From assembly GCF_016653405.1 (NCBI RefSeq), contig NZ_NHSN01000032.1, positions 1 through 64,000 of the forward strand: a DNA stretch of 64,000 nucleotides, given 5' to 3'. Position numbers and translations under genes: made by a program. Below the pieces are notes generated by a model, which had not been told where the DNA came from, ran no database searches, and saw nothing but the letters and a program-made list of their open reading frames with translations. Of this stretch, positions 54,468 through 64,000 are shown one piece after another. Each line of letters opens with the position of its first letter. The stretch's first letter is position 1. This DNA is from Halorhodospira halophila. Lineage in GTDB: Bacteria; Pseudomonadota; Gammaproteobacteria; Nitrococcales; Halorhodospiraceae.

Positions 54468-55514
54468 TCACCGCGGTTCGATGGCGCTCAGGTGGCGGGC
54501 CACGGCGGTCCACGCCCCCAGTACGCCGAGGACGGCGCCGCCGAGCAGCAGGAGCAGGCCGTTGGCCACCCCCAGCCCACTGAGGGTGAACTCGGTGCCG
54601 TAGGCGGCCGCCAGCCGGCTGGCCGGCCCGGCCAGGGCCCAACGACCGAGTTCGGTGAGCACCCAGGCCAGCACCCCGCCGAGCACTCCGTAGCCGAGGC
54701 CCTCGTAGAGGAACGGCCGGCGCACGAAACCGTCCCCCCCGCCGATGAGCTTGATGATCTCGATCTCGTGGCGCCGGCTCTCGATGGTGAGGCGGATGGT
54801 GTTGCCGATGACCAGGATCACCGCCAGCGCCAGCAGCACCCCGACCGACCAGAGCGCCCGCTCGGCCAGGGTCATCATGGCGTGCAGACGCTCCACCCAC
54901 TCCTGGTCGAGGCGCATGCGCACCACGGCCGGGTCGTCGGCCAGCGACTCGGCCAGCTCGGCCACCGCCCCGGGATCGAGGCCGCGGTCAGCGGTCACCA
55001 CGAGCACCGGCGGTAGCGGGTTCTCGTCAAGCAACTCCAGCACGGCATCGAAGTCGGTGCCGGCCCGAAACTCCTCCAGCGCCGCATCCGGTGTCACCGG
55101 CTCCACGCCGGTCACGCCCGAGCGTTCGGCCGCCGCCTCGGCCTGCTCACGCAGAGTCTCCGGCCCGGCATCGCGGGCCAGGAAAAGCGAGATCTGCGGC
55201 GCCCCGTCTTCCCAGCCGCCGGCCACGCGCTCGGCATTTTCCAGACTGAGCATGAAGGCCGCCGGCAGCGCCAGGGCGATCCCCACCACGGCGCTGGTCA
55301 GCAGGCTGTGCAGGGGCGCCCCCTGGGTCCGCTGCAGCGCCGCCGTCAACGCCTGAGCATGGCGAAACAGATAGAGCAAGGGGCCCGCCAGCAGCTGTGC
55401 GCCGGCACCGGCGTCACTGCGCCGGCTGGCACGCACCGCCTTGCGCTGCGCGCGTGCCTCGGCCCGGCTCTGGCGACGCCGGGGCGTCGCCCCGCGCTCT
55501 GGACGACGCGCCAT
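54468..55514 (-). CDS. ftsX: Cell-division permease FtsX
   Basis: 348 residues. A basic cytoplasmic N-terminus ([21 protein letters not shown]-like) leads to the first helix [18 protein letters not shown] (~95-112). A periplasmic domain follows, and three C-terminal helices ([60 protein letters not shown]) end it. With FtsE it activates septal peptidoglycan hydrolysis through EnvC or NlpD-type partners. The start shares one base with the ftsE stop (TGATG). Confidence 0.94.
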   Translation of the reverse strand: MARRPERGATPRRRQSRAEARAQRKAVRASRRSDAGAGAQLLAGPLLYLFRHAQALTAALQRTQGAPLHSLLTSAVVGIALALPAAFMLSLENAERVAGGWEDGAPQISLFLARDAGPETLREQAEAAAERSGVTGVEPVTPDAALEEFRAGTDFDAVLELLDENPLPPVLVVTADRGLDPGAVAELAESLADDPAVVRMRLDQEWVERLHAMMTLAERALWSVGVLLALAVILVIGNTIRLTIESRRHEIEIIKLIGGGDGFVRRPFLYEGLGYGVLGGVLAWVLTELGRWALAGPASRLAAAYGTEFTLSGLGVANGLLLLLGGAVLGVLGAWTAVARHLSAIEPR

Positions 55515-56194
55515 CAGGCTGCCTCGCGGGCCGGCCGGTCACCGACCAGCTCGCCCTGGCGCAGGGTCAGGGTGCGGCGGCCGAGGCGCTCGACCAGCTC
55601 CAGGTCGTGGCTGGCGATCAGCACCGTGGTGCCGATGCTCACGAACGAGGTAAACAACCGCATGATCTCCTCGGAGAGTCCCGGGTCCAGATTGCCGGTG
55701 GGCTCGTCGGCCAGCAGCACCGGGGGCCGGTTGACCACCGCGCGGGCGATGCCCACCCGCTGCTGTTCGCCACCGGAGAGGGCTTCAGGAGCGCTCGACT
55801 CCTTGTGCAGGAGGCCGACCTTATCCAGGGCCGCCCGGACCCGGCGCGCCGCCTCGCGGCGGGGCACGCCCGCGATCTCCAGGGGCAGGGCGACGTTGCC
55901 GAAGACGCTGCGGTCGGCCAACAGACGGTGATCCTGAAAGGTGACCCCGACCCGCTGGCGCAGCAGCGGGATCCTGCGCCGGGGCAGCTGGCCCACATCG
56001 ACGCCGGCGACCACCACCCGTCCTCCGCTGGGCTGCTCCAGGCGGGGGATCAGGCGCAGCAAGGTGCTCTTGCCAGCGCCGGAGTGACCGGTGATGAAGA
56101 CCAGCTCCCCCTGCCCGATCTCCAGGCTGACGCCGCGCAAGCCGTCCTGGCCAGCGCGCGGGTAGCGCTTGCTGACCCGGTCGAAGTGGATCAT
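55514..56194 (-). CDS. ftsE: Cell-division ATP-binding protein FtsE
   Basis: 226 residues, standard. Walker A FITGHSGAGKSTLLRLIPRLE, Q-loop VTFQDHRLLADRSVFGNVALPL, signature LSGGEQQRVGIARAVV, Walker B VLLADEPTGNLDPGLS and the switch His in IASHDLELVERLG are all present. It powers FtsX at the septum. The ATG overlaps the ftsY stop by 4 bases. Confidence 0.96.
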   Translation of the reverse strand: MIHFDRVSKRYPRAGQDGLRGVSLEIGQGELVFITGHSGAGKSTLLRLIPRLEQPSGGRVVVAGVDVGQLPRRRIPLLRQRVGVTFQDHRLLADRSVFGNVALPLEIAGVPRREAARRVRAALDKVGLLHKESSAPEALSGGEQQRVGIARAVVNRPPVLLADEPTGNLDPGLSEEIMRLFTSFVSIGTTVLIASHDLELVERLGRRTLTLRQGELVGDRPAREAA

Positions 56195-57138
56195 TCCGCG
56201 GTCAGCGCCTCCGCAAAATCGGCCGCGCGGAAGGTGCGCAGGTCCTCAACCCTCTCGCCGACGCCGATATAGCGCACCGGCACCTGCAGCCGCTCGGCCA
56301 GCGCCAGCAGCACGCCACCGCGGGCGGTACCGTCCAGCTTGGTCACGGCCAGGCCGGTGACATCCACCGCCCGGCCGAACTGCTCGGCCTGGGCCAGGGC
56401 GTTCTGGCCATTCCCGCCGTCGAGGACCAACAGGGTCTCGTGGGGCGCCTCATTGTCCTGACGGCCGAGCACGCGGCGGATCTTGCGCAGCTCCTCCATC
56501 AGGTTGTCCTGGGTGTGCAGGCGACCGGCGGTGTCGGCGATGAGCACATCCACACCCCGGGCCCGCGCCGCCTGGTGGGCGTCGTAGACCACGGAGGCCG
56601 GATCCGAGCCGGTGGGCTGGGCGATGACCGGGCAGCCAACCCGCTCGCCCCACTGCTGGAGCTGATCCACCGCAGCAGCCCGGAAGGTATCCCCGGCGGC
56701 GACCATCACCGACTGCCCCTCGCTCTGGAAGCGGGCCGCCAGCTTGCCGATGGTGGTGGTCTTGCCGGCGCCGTTGACCCCGACCGTGAGGATGACGTAA
56801 GGGCGCTTGGCCGGATCGACCTGCAGCGGCTGCTCCACCGGCTGAAGCACCTTGACGATCTCGCCGCGCAGGGCCTCGAGCACCGTCTCGCCGGAGCCAC
56901 CCGCGGAGCCGCCGAGGCGCTCGACCAGCCCATCGAGCACCTTCTGCGTCGCCTCCATGCCCACGTCGGCCTGGAGCAGCCGCATCTCGAGTTCCTCGAG
57001 CAGTTCGTCGTCGAGTTCACGGCGGCCGACGAACAGCGTCGCAAGCCCTTCGGTGAGCCCGCTGCGGGTGCGCCGCAGCCCGTTGCGCAGCCGCCCCATC
57101 AACCCGGGGCGCTTCTCGGTCTTCTCGCTTTCGCTCAT
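56191..57138 (-). CDS. ftsY: Signal recognition particle receptor FtsY
   Basis: 315 residues, much shorter than E. coli FtsY (497) because the long acidic A domain is nearly absent (about 14 residues before GLMGRLRNGLRRTRSGL). The N domain (ELDDELLEELEMRLLQADVG) and G domain (GVNGAGKTTTIGKLAARF, AAGDTFRAAAVDQLQQW, LIADTAGRLHTQDNLMEELRKI, TKLDGTARGGVLLALAERL) are intact. It receives ribosome-SRP complexes at the membrane. The ATG at 57138 is the only good one near the family start, though its ribosome site (GAAGG) is only 2 bases away. Confidence 0.94.
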   Translation of the reverse strand: MSESEKTEKRPGLMGRLRNGLRRTRSGLTEGLATLFVGRRELDDELLEELEMRLLQADVGMEATQKVLDGLVERLGGSAGGSGETVLEALRGEIVKVLQPVEQPLQVDPAKRPYVILTVGVNGAGKTTTIGKLAARFQSEGQSVMVAAGDTFRAAAVDQLQQWGERVGCPVIAQPTGSDPASVVYDAHQAARARGVDVLIADTAGRLHTQDNLMEELRKIRRVLGRQDNEAPHETLLVLDGGNGQNALAQAEQFGRAVDVTGLAVTKLDGTARGGVLLALAERLQVPVRYIGVGERVEDLRTFRAADFAEALTAE

Positions 57139-57265
57139 GGCCTTCGGCACGATTGTGGTCTCAGGGATGCCGCGGGGTTCGATGGGCAACGGCCGCCCGC
57201 GACTTGTGCTGTCGGGTATCCTACCATTGGATCGGAACCCGGCGGCGACCCGACCCAGAGGAGCC

Positions 57266-58597
57266 ATGGCCCCGCTCAGACTGCTCACCACCCTCCTACT
57301 CTTCGGCCTGGCGTCCGCCGCGGCGGCGGACCGGATCCACCACCACGAGCTGGACAACGGCCTGACCGTCCTTGTTCAGGAGGACCACCGCGGCGGCGTG
57401 GTCGCCTCGATGCTCTGGTATCACGTCGGCTCCGGACACGAGCATCGACCGATCACCGGCATCTCCCACGCCGTCGAACACATGATGTTCAAGGGCACTG
57501 AGGTGCGCGGGACCGGCGAGTTTGCACGTCTAATCGCCCGCGAGGGCGGGCGGACCAACGCCTTCACCGCCCGCGACTTCACCGGCTACTTCCAGCTGCT
57601 GGCCGCCGACCGCCTGGAGCTGGCCCTGGAGCTCGAGGCCGAGCGCATGCACCGGCTGGTCTTCGACTCCGAGGAGTTCCAGCGCGAGATGCAGGTCATC
57701 CATGAGGAGCGCCGCCAGCGCGTGGACGACCCGCCCGAGGCCCGGGCCTTCGAGCGCTTCACCGCCACCGCGCACATGGCCAGCCCGTATCGCCACCCGA
57801 TCATCGGCTGGCGCAAGGACCTGGACCGCCTGCGTCTCGAGGAGCTCGAGGCCTGGTATCAGCGTTGGTACACGCCGGGCAACGCCACCCTGGTGGTGGT
57901 CGGTGCCGTGGAACCCGAGCGGGTCTTCGAGCTGGCCGAGCGCCACTTCGGCGCGGTCCCCGCGGGCGAGGTCGAGCCGCCGCCGGAAGGGCGCGAGATC
58001 GCGACCGGCCCCGGTGAGCGGCGCATCGAGGTGCGCTTCGAGGATGCCCGCGTGCCGCTGCTCTTCCTCGGCTACAACGTCCCCTCGCTGGCCACGGCGG
58101 CCGAGCCCAGCGACGCCTACGCCCTGCTGCTCGCCGCCGAGCTGCTCGATGGCGGACGCTCCGCCCGGCTGCCCGAGGAACTGGTGCGCGGCCCCGGCCT
58201 GGCGACCAGCGCCTCAGTCGGCTACTCCCCGGTAGCACGCCTCGACACGCTGTTCTCGCTGGTGGCGAGGCCGTCCGAGGGCCACGACCTGGACGAGCTG
58301 GAATCCGCCCTGCGCGAGCAGGTTCGCCGGCTCCGCGACGATCCGGTGGAGGACTCGGAACTCGAGCGCGCCATCACCCGCCTGCTCGCGGCCGAGGTCT
58401 ACGCCCAAGACGCCCCCATGGGGCGCGCCCAGCGCCTGGGCCGACTGGCCAGCACCGGGATCGGCTGGGAGGAGGCGCAGCGCTTCGAGGAGCGGGTGCG
58501 CGCGGTCACGCCGGAGGACATCCAGCGCGTCGCCCGCACCTACCTAGAACCGGAACGGCTCACCGTGGGCCGCCTGCTGCCCGGCGAGGAGGAGTGA
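57266..58597 (+). CDS. M16 family zinc peptidase (catalytic subunit)
   Basis: 443 residues. A signal peptide (LLTTLLLFGLASAAAA) is followed by NGLTVLVQEDHRGGVVASMLWYHVGS, the zinc motif HAVEH (68-72) in GISHAVEHMMFKGT, and the distal Glu in LELALELEAERMHRLVF. It is a periplasmic pitrilysin-type protease subunit. The partner gene follows with overlapping TGATG. The ATG at 57266 has an AGAGGAG ribosome site; the frame is open upstream through ftsY only as a shadow. Confidence 0.93.
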   Translation: MAPLRLLTTLLLFGLASAAAADRIHHHELDNGLTVLVQEDHRGGVVASMLWYHVGSGHEHRPITGISHAVEHMMFKGTEVRGTGEFARLIAREGGRTNAFTARDFTGYFQLLAADRLELALELEAERMHRLVFDSEEFQREMQVIHEERRQRVDDPPEARAFERFTATAHMASPYRHPIIGWRKDLDRLRLEELEAWYQRWYTPGNATLVVVGAVEPERVFELAERHFGAVPAGEVEPPPEGREIATGPGERRIEVRFEDARVPLLFLGYNVPSLATAAEPSDAYALLLAAELLDGGRSARLPEELVRGPGLATSASVGYSPVARLDTLFSLVARPSEGHDLDELESALREQVRRLRDDPVEDSELERAITRLLAAEVYAQDAPMGRAQRLGRLASTGIGWEEAQRFEERVRAVTPEDIQRVARTYLEPERLTVGRLLPGEEE

Positions 58598-59948
58598 TGC
58601 GTCTGCTGGATCGATTGCGCGCCGCTGCCGTGGCCGCCACCACCCTGCTGGCCGTCCCCGCGCAGGCCGATCCGTTCGGACCTGAGGTGCAACGCTGGGA
58701 CGGCCGCGAGGGGGCTGCCGTCTACTTCATCGAAGCCCGCGAACTCCCGATGGTGGACGTCCGGGTGATCCTTGACGCCGGCAGTGCCCGCGACCGCGGC
58801 ACACCGGGCCTGGCCGGGCTCACCGCGCGCACCCTGGACCAGGGGGCCGGCGACATGGACGCCGGCGAACTGGCCCGCCGCCTGGAGGATGTCGGCGCGC
58901 GGCTGAACACCTCCGCCGGCCGCCACCAGGCCGAGGTCCATCTGCGCAGCCTCTCCGAAAGCGCTGCCCTGGACGCCTCAACGGAGCTGCTCGAGCAAGT
59001 GCTCGGCGCGCCGAGCTTCGACGACGCCGCCGTCGAGCGGGAGCGCAGGCGCATGCAGCAGGCCCTGCGGGCCGAGCGGCAGTCGGCCTCGCGCATCGCC
59101 CTGCGCTCGCTCTACGCGGCCATGTACGGCGATCACCCCTACGCCACTCCGGCCTCGGGCACCGAGGCGGGGCTGGACAGCCTGGACGCGGCGCGCGTGG
59201 CGGCCTTCCACGCGGAGCACTACGTCGCCGCCAACGCCAGCGTTGCCATCGTTGGTGATCTCGACCGCGAGGAGGCCGAAGCGCTGGCCGCCCGGCTCCT
59301 CGGCGCCATGGAGGCCGGCGAACCCGCGCCCTCGCTACCCGCCCCCCCGAGCGAGCCGAAAGAGACGGAGGTCCGCATCGACTTCCCCGCCTCGCAGACC
59401 GCGCTGATGATGGGCCTGCCCGCCATCGCCCGCGGCGAGGAGGAGCTGGAGTACCCGCTGCGGGTTGCCAATCACGTCCTCGGCGGCGGGGGCCTGGTCT
59501 CGCGGCTCTACCAGAGCATGCGCGAAGAGCGCGGCCTCTCCTACGCCTCTTCCTCGAGTCTCAACATCATGCCGCAGCGTGGCCCGTGGCTGATCCGTTC
59601 CACCGTCGAGGCTGGCCGCAGCGAGGAGGCCCTGGAGGTGCTGCGCGGGGAGATCGAGCGCCTGGCCCGGGACGGGCTGGACAGCGAGGAGATCGACGCG
59701 GCGGTGCGCCATCTAACCGGCGCCTTCCCGCTGAGCGTGGCGAACAACTCGGCCCTGGCCGGGCAGCTCAGCGTCCTGGCGGCCAACCGCCTGCCCGCCG
59801 ATCACCTGGCGCGCTACATCCCGCGCATGGAGGCCGTCGATGAGCAGGCAATCCGCCGGGCCCTGGACGAGCGGCTGGACCTGGCGCGGATGGTCACCGT
59901 CCTGGTCGGCCCGGGGGTGGAGGACGCCGACGTGGAGATGGATCCGCC

Positions 59949-59952
<4 letters not shown>
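58597..59952 (+). CDS. M16 family peptidase-like protein (non-catalytic partner)
   Basis: 451 residues. A signal peptide (AAAVAATTLLAVPAQA) is followed by an M16 fold in which the place of HxxEH reads GLAGLTARTLDQGA, so zinc is not bound. The C-terminal half keeps the R/Y block HVLGGGGLVSRLYQSMREERGLSYASSS typical of the partner that completes the active site in two-gene M16 enzymes. A GTG 3 bases upstream is an alternative start. Its stop overlaps rsmD. Confidence 0.91.
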
Positions 59953-61041
<1,089 letters not shown>

Positions 61042-61068
61042 CCCGCACCCCGCGAAAAGGAGGGCGCC

Positions 61069-61449
61069 ATGGCCTGGTCGTGGTTCAAGCCGCTGGTCTA
61101 CGACAACAGCGTGCTCGAGGCGGCACAGCTGCTGCAGATCTCCGAGTACGACTTCTTCGCCCTCGCCCACTGGCACCAGTTCCGGCGCATTGCCAGGCGC
61201 GAGGACCTGGACCGTCTCTTCGGGCTGTACATGCGCGACCAGGACCGCACCCCACCGTGGGCGCGGGAACTGGCCCGGGAGATCATCGCCCGGGCCGACG
61301 AAGGGACCCTCGACCCACGGGACTACGGCGTCCGGGCCCCGGTCCCCAAGCTCGACGACCTGTTCCGGATGCTGCGCGACGTGTTCATCATCCTGCTGTT
61401 CATGACCCTGTTCGCCATCGGCCTGTGGCTGGGGCAGCCGGCGCTCTGA
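61069..61449 (+). CDS. Small protein of unknown function with C-terminal membrane helix
   Basis: 126 residues. A soluble N-terminal part (SVLEAAQLLQISEYDFFALAHW, FRRIARREDLDRLFGLYM, PPWARELAREIIARADEG) is followed by one helix, FIILLFMTLFAIGLWLG (~106-122). No family recognised. It has a very strong AAGGAGG ribosome site and sits 27 bases after coaD, convergent with mutM, where many relatives keep a ferredoxin gene. Confidence 0.65.
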   Translation: MAWSWFKPLVYDNSVLEAAQLLQISEYDFFALAHWHQFRRIARREDLDRLFGLYMRDQDRTPPWARELAREIIARADEGTLDPRDYGVRAPVPKLDDLFRMLRDVFIILLFMTLFAIGLWLGQPAL

Positions 61450-61455
61450 GCACGC

Positions 61456-62268
61456 TCAGCGCTGGCAGCGGGGGCAAAACCAGGTCCCGCGCTGCGCCAC
61501 CCGGAGCTGGCGCAGCGCACTGGCGCAGGACGGGCAGCTGGAGCCGCCGTAGACCGACAGATCGACGGCGAAATACCCCGGCCGCCCCGCGCCGTCGGTG
61601 AAGTCGCGCAGGGTGGTGCCACCGGCCGCCAGCGCCGCCTCCAGAACCTCCCGCACGGCCCCGGCCAGGCGCTCGTACCGCACCCGCGCGATGCGCCCGG
61701 CGGCGCGATCCGGGCGGATCCCGGCACGAAAGAGCGCCTCGTTGGCGTAGATGTTCCCGACCCCGACCACCACGGTGGCATCCATCAGGAAGGCCTTCAC
61801 CGCCACCCGGCGCCCCCGGGCGGCGCGGTGCAGATACGCGCCGTCGAACGCCGGCCCCAACGGTTCGGGCCCCAGGCGGGAGAGCAGCCGATGGGCCTCG
61901 GGGTCGCCCTCGCCGAGGAGCAGGCAGCCGAAACGCCGCGGGTCGGTCAGCCGCAGGGCGCGGCCGTCGTCGAGCACCAGATCGACGTGGTCATGCCGCC
62001 CGGGCGCATCGGTCGCCGCCACCAAGCGCAGGCTCCCGGACATGCCCAAGTGCAGCAGCAGCCAGGCGCCACCGGCGAGGCGGATGAGCAGGTACTTGGC
62101 GCGGCGTTCCAGGGCCACCACCGGCTCGCCGGCAACAGCGGCCTCCAGCCCGGCCGGGACGGGATAGCGCAACCGCGGCTGGCGCACCACGACGCGCTGC
62201 AGCGCCCGTCCGACCAGGTGCTCCTCCAGGCCACGGCGGATGGTCTCCACCTCGGGCAGCTCAGGCAC
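61456..62268 (-). CDS. mutM: Formamidopyrimidine-DNA glycosylase
   Basis: 270 residues, standard. It removes 8-oxoguanine and ring-opened purines. The N-terminal PELPEVETIRRGLE carries the catalytic Pro1 after Met removal. KYLLIRLAGGAWLLLHLGMSG, GVGNIYANEALFRAGI and the zinc finger CPSCASAL…CPRCQR complete the family. It lies 18 bases after the EAL/HDOD gene. The mutM/rpmG/rpmB/coaD neighbourhood is typical. Confidence 0.96.
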   Translation of the reverse strand: MPELPEVETIRRGLEEHLVGRALQRVVVRQPRLRYPVPAGLEAAVAGEPVVALERRAKYLLIRLAGGAWLLLHLGMSGSLRLVAATDAPGRHDHVDLVLDDGRALRLTDPRRFGCLLLGEGDPEAHRLLSRLGPEPLGPAFDGAYLHRAARGRRVAVKAFLMDATVVVGVGNIYANEALFRAGIRPDRAAGRIARVRYERLAGAVREVLEAALAAGGTTLRDFTDGAGRPGYFAVDLSVYGGSSCPSCASALRQLRVAQRGTWFCPRCQR

Positions 62269-62286
62269 GCGGCGTCCCCACCCGAA

Positions 62287-63558
62287 TCACGACGACGACG
62301 GCGAGCCGCGCCGCCGCGGCGGGAGTCGATCGGCGCGCTCGGCCCGGGAGAGATGGGCCAGCCAGGCCCACTGGGCGTCCGCCCAGCGCAGCGCCTCGAG
62401 GTAGTGGTGATTGACCTGCAGCGGCTCGATACCGCTTCCGGCCAGGCGCTCCCAGTCGCCGCGCTCTTGGGCCAGCACCGCCGCGAGGATGCCGCCGTAA
62501 GGGCCTTCAAGCTCGAGCAGAGCCTGACGCACCTCGGTGCTCAGCGGCAACTCGGCACAGATGACCGACAGCGGCGCATCGAGCACCGCATCGAGCCCCG
62601 AGAACAGACCGATGGTGAACGCCGCTCCGGGGTCCGAGCCACCGTGGCGGTGCCGGACGAGCTGCTCGCAGGTGCGCGCACGCACCAGTAGGGCCACGAT
62701 GCGCTCGGAGGGTTGATCGCCGTAGGAGGTCATGGCCAGCAGCACGGCCCAGTTGGCCAGCTGCCGCCGCCCCAGATAGAGCACGGCGGCACGGATGCTG
62801 TCGATATCCCGCGTGGGGAACAGCGGCGAGGCCAGGTAACGCAGGATCTTGTACGACAGCGAGACGTCCTGGCCGATGATCCGCTCGATCTCGCGGACAT
62901 CCAGCTCCGGGCGCTGCAGCGAGGCGATCAGGCGCAGCAATGGCAGGCGGTTGTGCGGCACCGAGCGCCGCGAGAGGGTCGACGGCCGCGACAGGAAGAA
63001 GCCCTGGAAGTAATCGAACCCCGCGGCACGGCAGAGCTCCATAACCTCCCGGCTCTCGATCTTCTCGGCGAGCAGGGCGGGCACCCCCTGGCGCTGCAGA
63101 GTCCGAGCGTGGCGGACGATCTCCTGCGGCGCCATACCGAGCACGTCCACCTTGACCATGTCCACGCAGGGCAGCAGGCGCTCCCGCCCCGAGCCGTCGA
63201 GCAAATAGTCATCCAGGGCAATGCGGTAGCCCTGCCGTGACAGCCGGCACAGCGCCCCCCTCAGCTCGGCGTCCGGCTCAATGTCCTCCAGGACCTCAAG
63301 GACCACCTCGTGCTGCGGGAACGGGACGGGCTGCTGCAGGAGGAATCGTCGGGTGAGGTTGAGATACGCCGGCTGCCCGCCGGTGACCGCGCGGAGCCCG
63401 ATCTCCATGAAGGCGTTGAGGATGACCGTGGCAGTGGCGGCGTCGCCGTCGACAAAGCGGGCCGAGTCCTCGCGCCCTCCGCGGTAGAGGAGTTCGTAGC
63501 CGCAGACTCGCAGTTCGCGGTCGAACACCGGCTGACGAGCCAGGAAGACCTCCGACAT
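62287..63558 (-). CDS. EAL-HDOD signalling protein with degenerate EAL
   Basis: 423 residues. The N-terminal ~205 residues follow an EAL fold (VFLARQPVFDRELRVCGYELLYRGG, NLTRRFLL, LVVLEVLEDIEPD-like, RIALDDYLL, YFQGFFLSRP). The EAL triad is YELL, and catalytic residues for c-di-GMP hydrolysis are mostly replaced, so it probably does not hydrolyse. The C-terminal ~200 residues are an HDOD domain (RLIASLQRPELDVREIERIIGQDVSLSYKILRYLAS, IRAAVLYLGRRQLANWAVLLAMTSYG). This YuxH/CdgJ-type arrangement acts in motility or surface signalling in some bacteria; the role here is open. Confidence 0.88.
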   Translation of the reverse strand: MSEVFLARQPVFDRELRVCGYELLYRGGREDSARFVDGDAATATVILNAFMEIGLRAVTGGQPAYLNLTRRFLLQQPVPFPQHEVVLEVLEDIEPDAELRGALCRLSRQGYRIALDDYLLDGSGRERLLPCVDMVKVDVLGMAPQEIVRHARTLQRQGVPALLAEKIESREVMELCRAAGFDYFQGFFLSRPSTLSRRSVPHNRLPLLRLIASLQRPELDVREIERIIGQDVSLSYKILRYLASPLFPTRDIDSIRAAVLYLGRRQLANWAVLLAMTSYGDQPSERIVALLVRARTCEQLVRHRHGGSDPGAAFTIGLFSGLDAVLDAPLSVICAELPLSTEVRQALLELEGPYGGILAAVLAQERGDWERLAGSGIEPLQVNHHYLEALRWADAQWAWLAHLSRAERADRLPPRRRGSPSSS

Positions 63559-63652
63559 GGCAGGGACTCTCCACGATGCAGCGTTGGGGGGCTGGCTGCA
63601 AGGGTCTTCGAGCCAGGCGGACCGGTCAAGCGCGCTCGGAACCCCGAAACGA

Positions 63653-63686
63653 CACGGGCCCGGTGCCGAAGGCAGCCGGGCCCGTT
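63653..63686 (-). terminator. Terminator hairpin after rpmG
   Basis: ACGGGCCCGG (63654-63663) pairs perfectly with CCGGGCCCGT (63676-63685). Inside, TGCC/GGCA extends the stem with a UUCG-type tetraloop on the minus strand and one bulged base. It lies 33 bases after the rpmG stop, followed by GTGTCGTTT. It is the strongest hairpin I found in the window. Confidence 0.7.
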
Positions 63687-63717
63687 CGCCACACGGCGCA
63701 TGGGGACGCCGTCGGTG

Positions 63718-63888
63718 TTACTTGAGCTTGGTCTCGCGGTAGGTCACGTGCTTGCGCACCACCGGATCGTACTTCTTCATCTCAAGCTTGTGCGGGGTGT
63801 TCCGCTTGTTCTTGTCGGTGGTGTAGAAGTGGCCCGTGCCGGCGCTCGACACCAGCTTGATCTTTTCGCGTGCGCTCTTCCCGGCCAT
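63718..63888 (-). CDS. rpmG: 50S ribosomal protein L33
   Basis: 56 residues: begins [20 protein letters not shown], then [20 protein letters not shown] and ends VTYRETKLK, the L33 pattern of the zinc-free (no CxxC) type. Its ATG shares one base with the rpmB stop (TAATG), giving tight translational coupling of two ribosomal proteins. GAGAGGG lies 4 bases before the ATG. Confidence 0.97.
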   Translation of the reverse strand: MAGKSAREKIKLVSSAGTGHFYTTDKNKRNTPHKLEMKKYDPVVRKHVTYRETKLK

Positions 63889-64000
63889 TAGACCCTCTCC
63901 CCACGGGCCCGCATGTCGGCGAGCACCGCGTCAATGCCGCGTTTATCGATGATCCGCATGCCCTTGGCGGAGACACGCAGCCGTACCCAGCGATTCTCGC
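63888..64000 (-). CDS. rpmB: 50S ribosomal protein L28, partial
   Basis: The visible 36 codons are the C-terminus of L28: [20 protein letters not shown] then [15 protein letters not shown] and TAA. The start is beyond the right edge. The last residues (ERV) overlap the ribosome site of rpmG, so translation of L28 runs through it. Together they form the standard rpmB-rpmG operon. Confidence 0.95.

Noticed and set aside
61447-61458. TGAGC-AC-GCTCA as a terminator between the small membrane protein gene and mutM
   Set aside because: The dyad contains both stop codons but has a 2-base loop and no T-tract; it is more likely a by-product of two facing stops.

Overview
The window is about 64 kb of very GC-rich, densely packed bacterial chromosome. 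I count 60 protein-coding genes (two of them cut by the window edges), no gap longer than about 260 bases, and no rRNA, tRNA, insertion sequence, prophage or CRISPR array that I could see. Gene content and order are gammaproteobacterial: rpoH-ftsX-ftsE-ftsY-rsmD-coaD-mutM-rpmG-rpmB, coaBC-dut-algC-argB with radC and pyrE nearby, KdkA/heptose LPS genes, RfaH and a three-subunit proton-translocating transhydrogenase. The high GC, frequent GTG starts and several very acidic proteins suggest a halophilic Ectothiorhodospiraceae-type organism such as Halorhodospira. That assignment is inference; no 16S gene is present.

Layout. 0-3 kb: tail of a PilN/PilO-like pilus or secretion assembly gene, a short secretin and a dGTPase (+). 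3-4.5 kb: aroK-aroB (-). 4.6-8 kb: Kdo kinase, a GT9 glycosyltransferase and convergent hldE, an LPS inner-core set. 8-11 kb: DUF2721 protein, an unknown protein, CHCC zinc finger, RfaH and an ElyC-like protein. 11-14 kb: priA, divergent from a DnaJ-related gene with overlapping start codons. 14-22.3 kb: a long minus-strand run (pntAA-pntAB-pntB, a TIGR02444 protein, a RimB-like lipoprotein protease, an inactive-transglutaminase 7TM protein, an ATP-grasp ligase and a GltS-family glutamate symporter). 22.5-26.6 kb: HNH nuclease, a very large acidic hydrolase/EB_dh fusion lipoprotein and fructosamine kinase. 26.6-31 kb: xthA-ubiD-reductase-squalene synthase (-). 31-36.4 kb: aldo-keto reductase, endonuclease V, a DUF6394/K+-channel pair and an AmpG-like permease. 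36.4-42.6 kb: trxB, an isocitrate dehydrogenase fused to a CBS pair, ppc and pyrE. 42.7-48 kb: RND efflux pair and an MFS permease, lying between pyrE and argB. 48-52 kb: argB and the coaBC-dut-algC operon (-). 52-54 kb: small membrane protein, radC and rpoH. 54-61.5 kb: ftsXEY (-), then an M16 peptidase pair, rsmD, coaD and a small membrane protein (+). 61.5-64 kb: mutM, an EAL/HDOD protein and rpmG-rpmB (-).

How the genes work together. Much of the window is housekeeping: shikimate, CoA, pyrimidine, arginine, dUTP and ubiquinone biosynthesis, DNA repair and envelope synthesis. The points most worth attention are: (1) an isocitrate dehydrogenase carrying a C-terminal CBS pair with both nucleotide-site motifs intact; (2) a fusion of an alpha/beta hydrolase to an ethylbenzene-dehydrogenase-like haem-binding domain in one lipoprotein; (3) an envelope peptide-modification operon (protease, inactive transglutaminase-7TM, ATP-grasp) followed by a glutamate transporter; and (4) a heat-shock-type promoter in front of rpoH, the gene for the heat-shock sigma factor itself.
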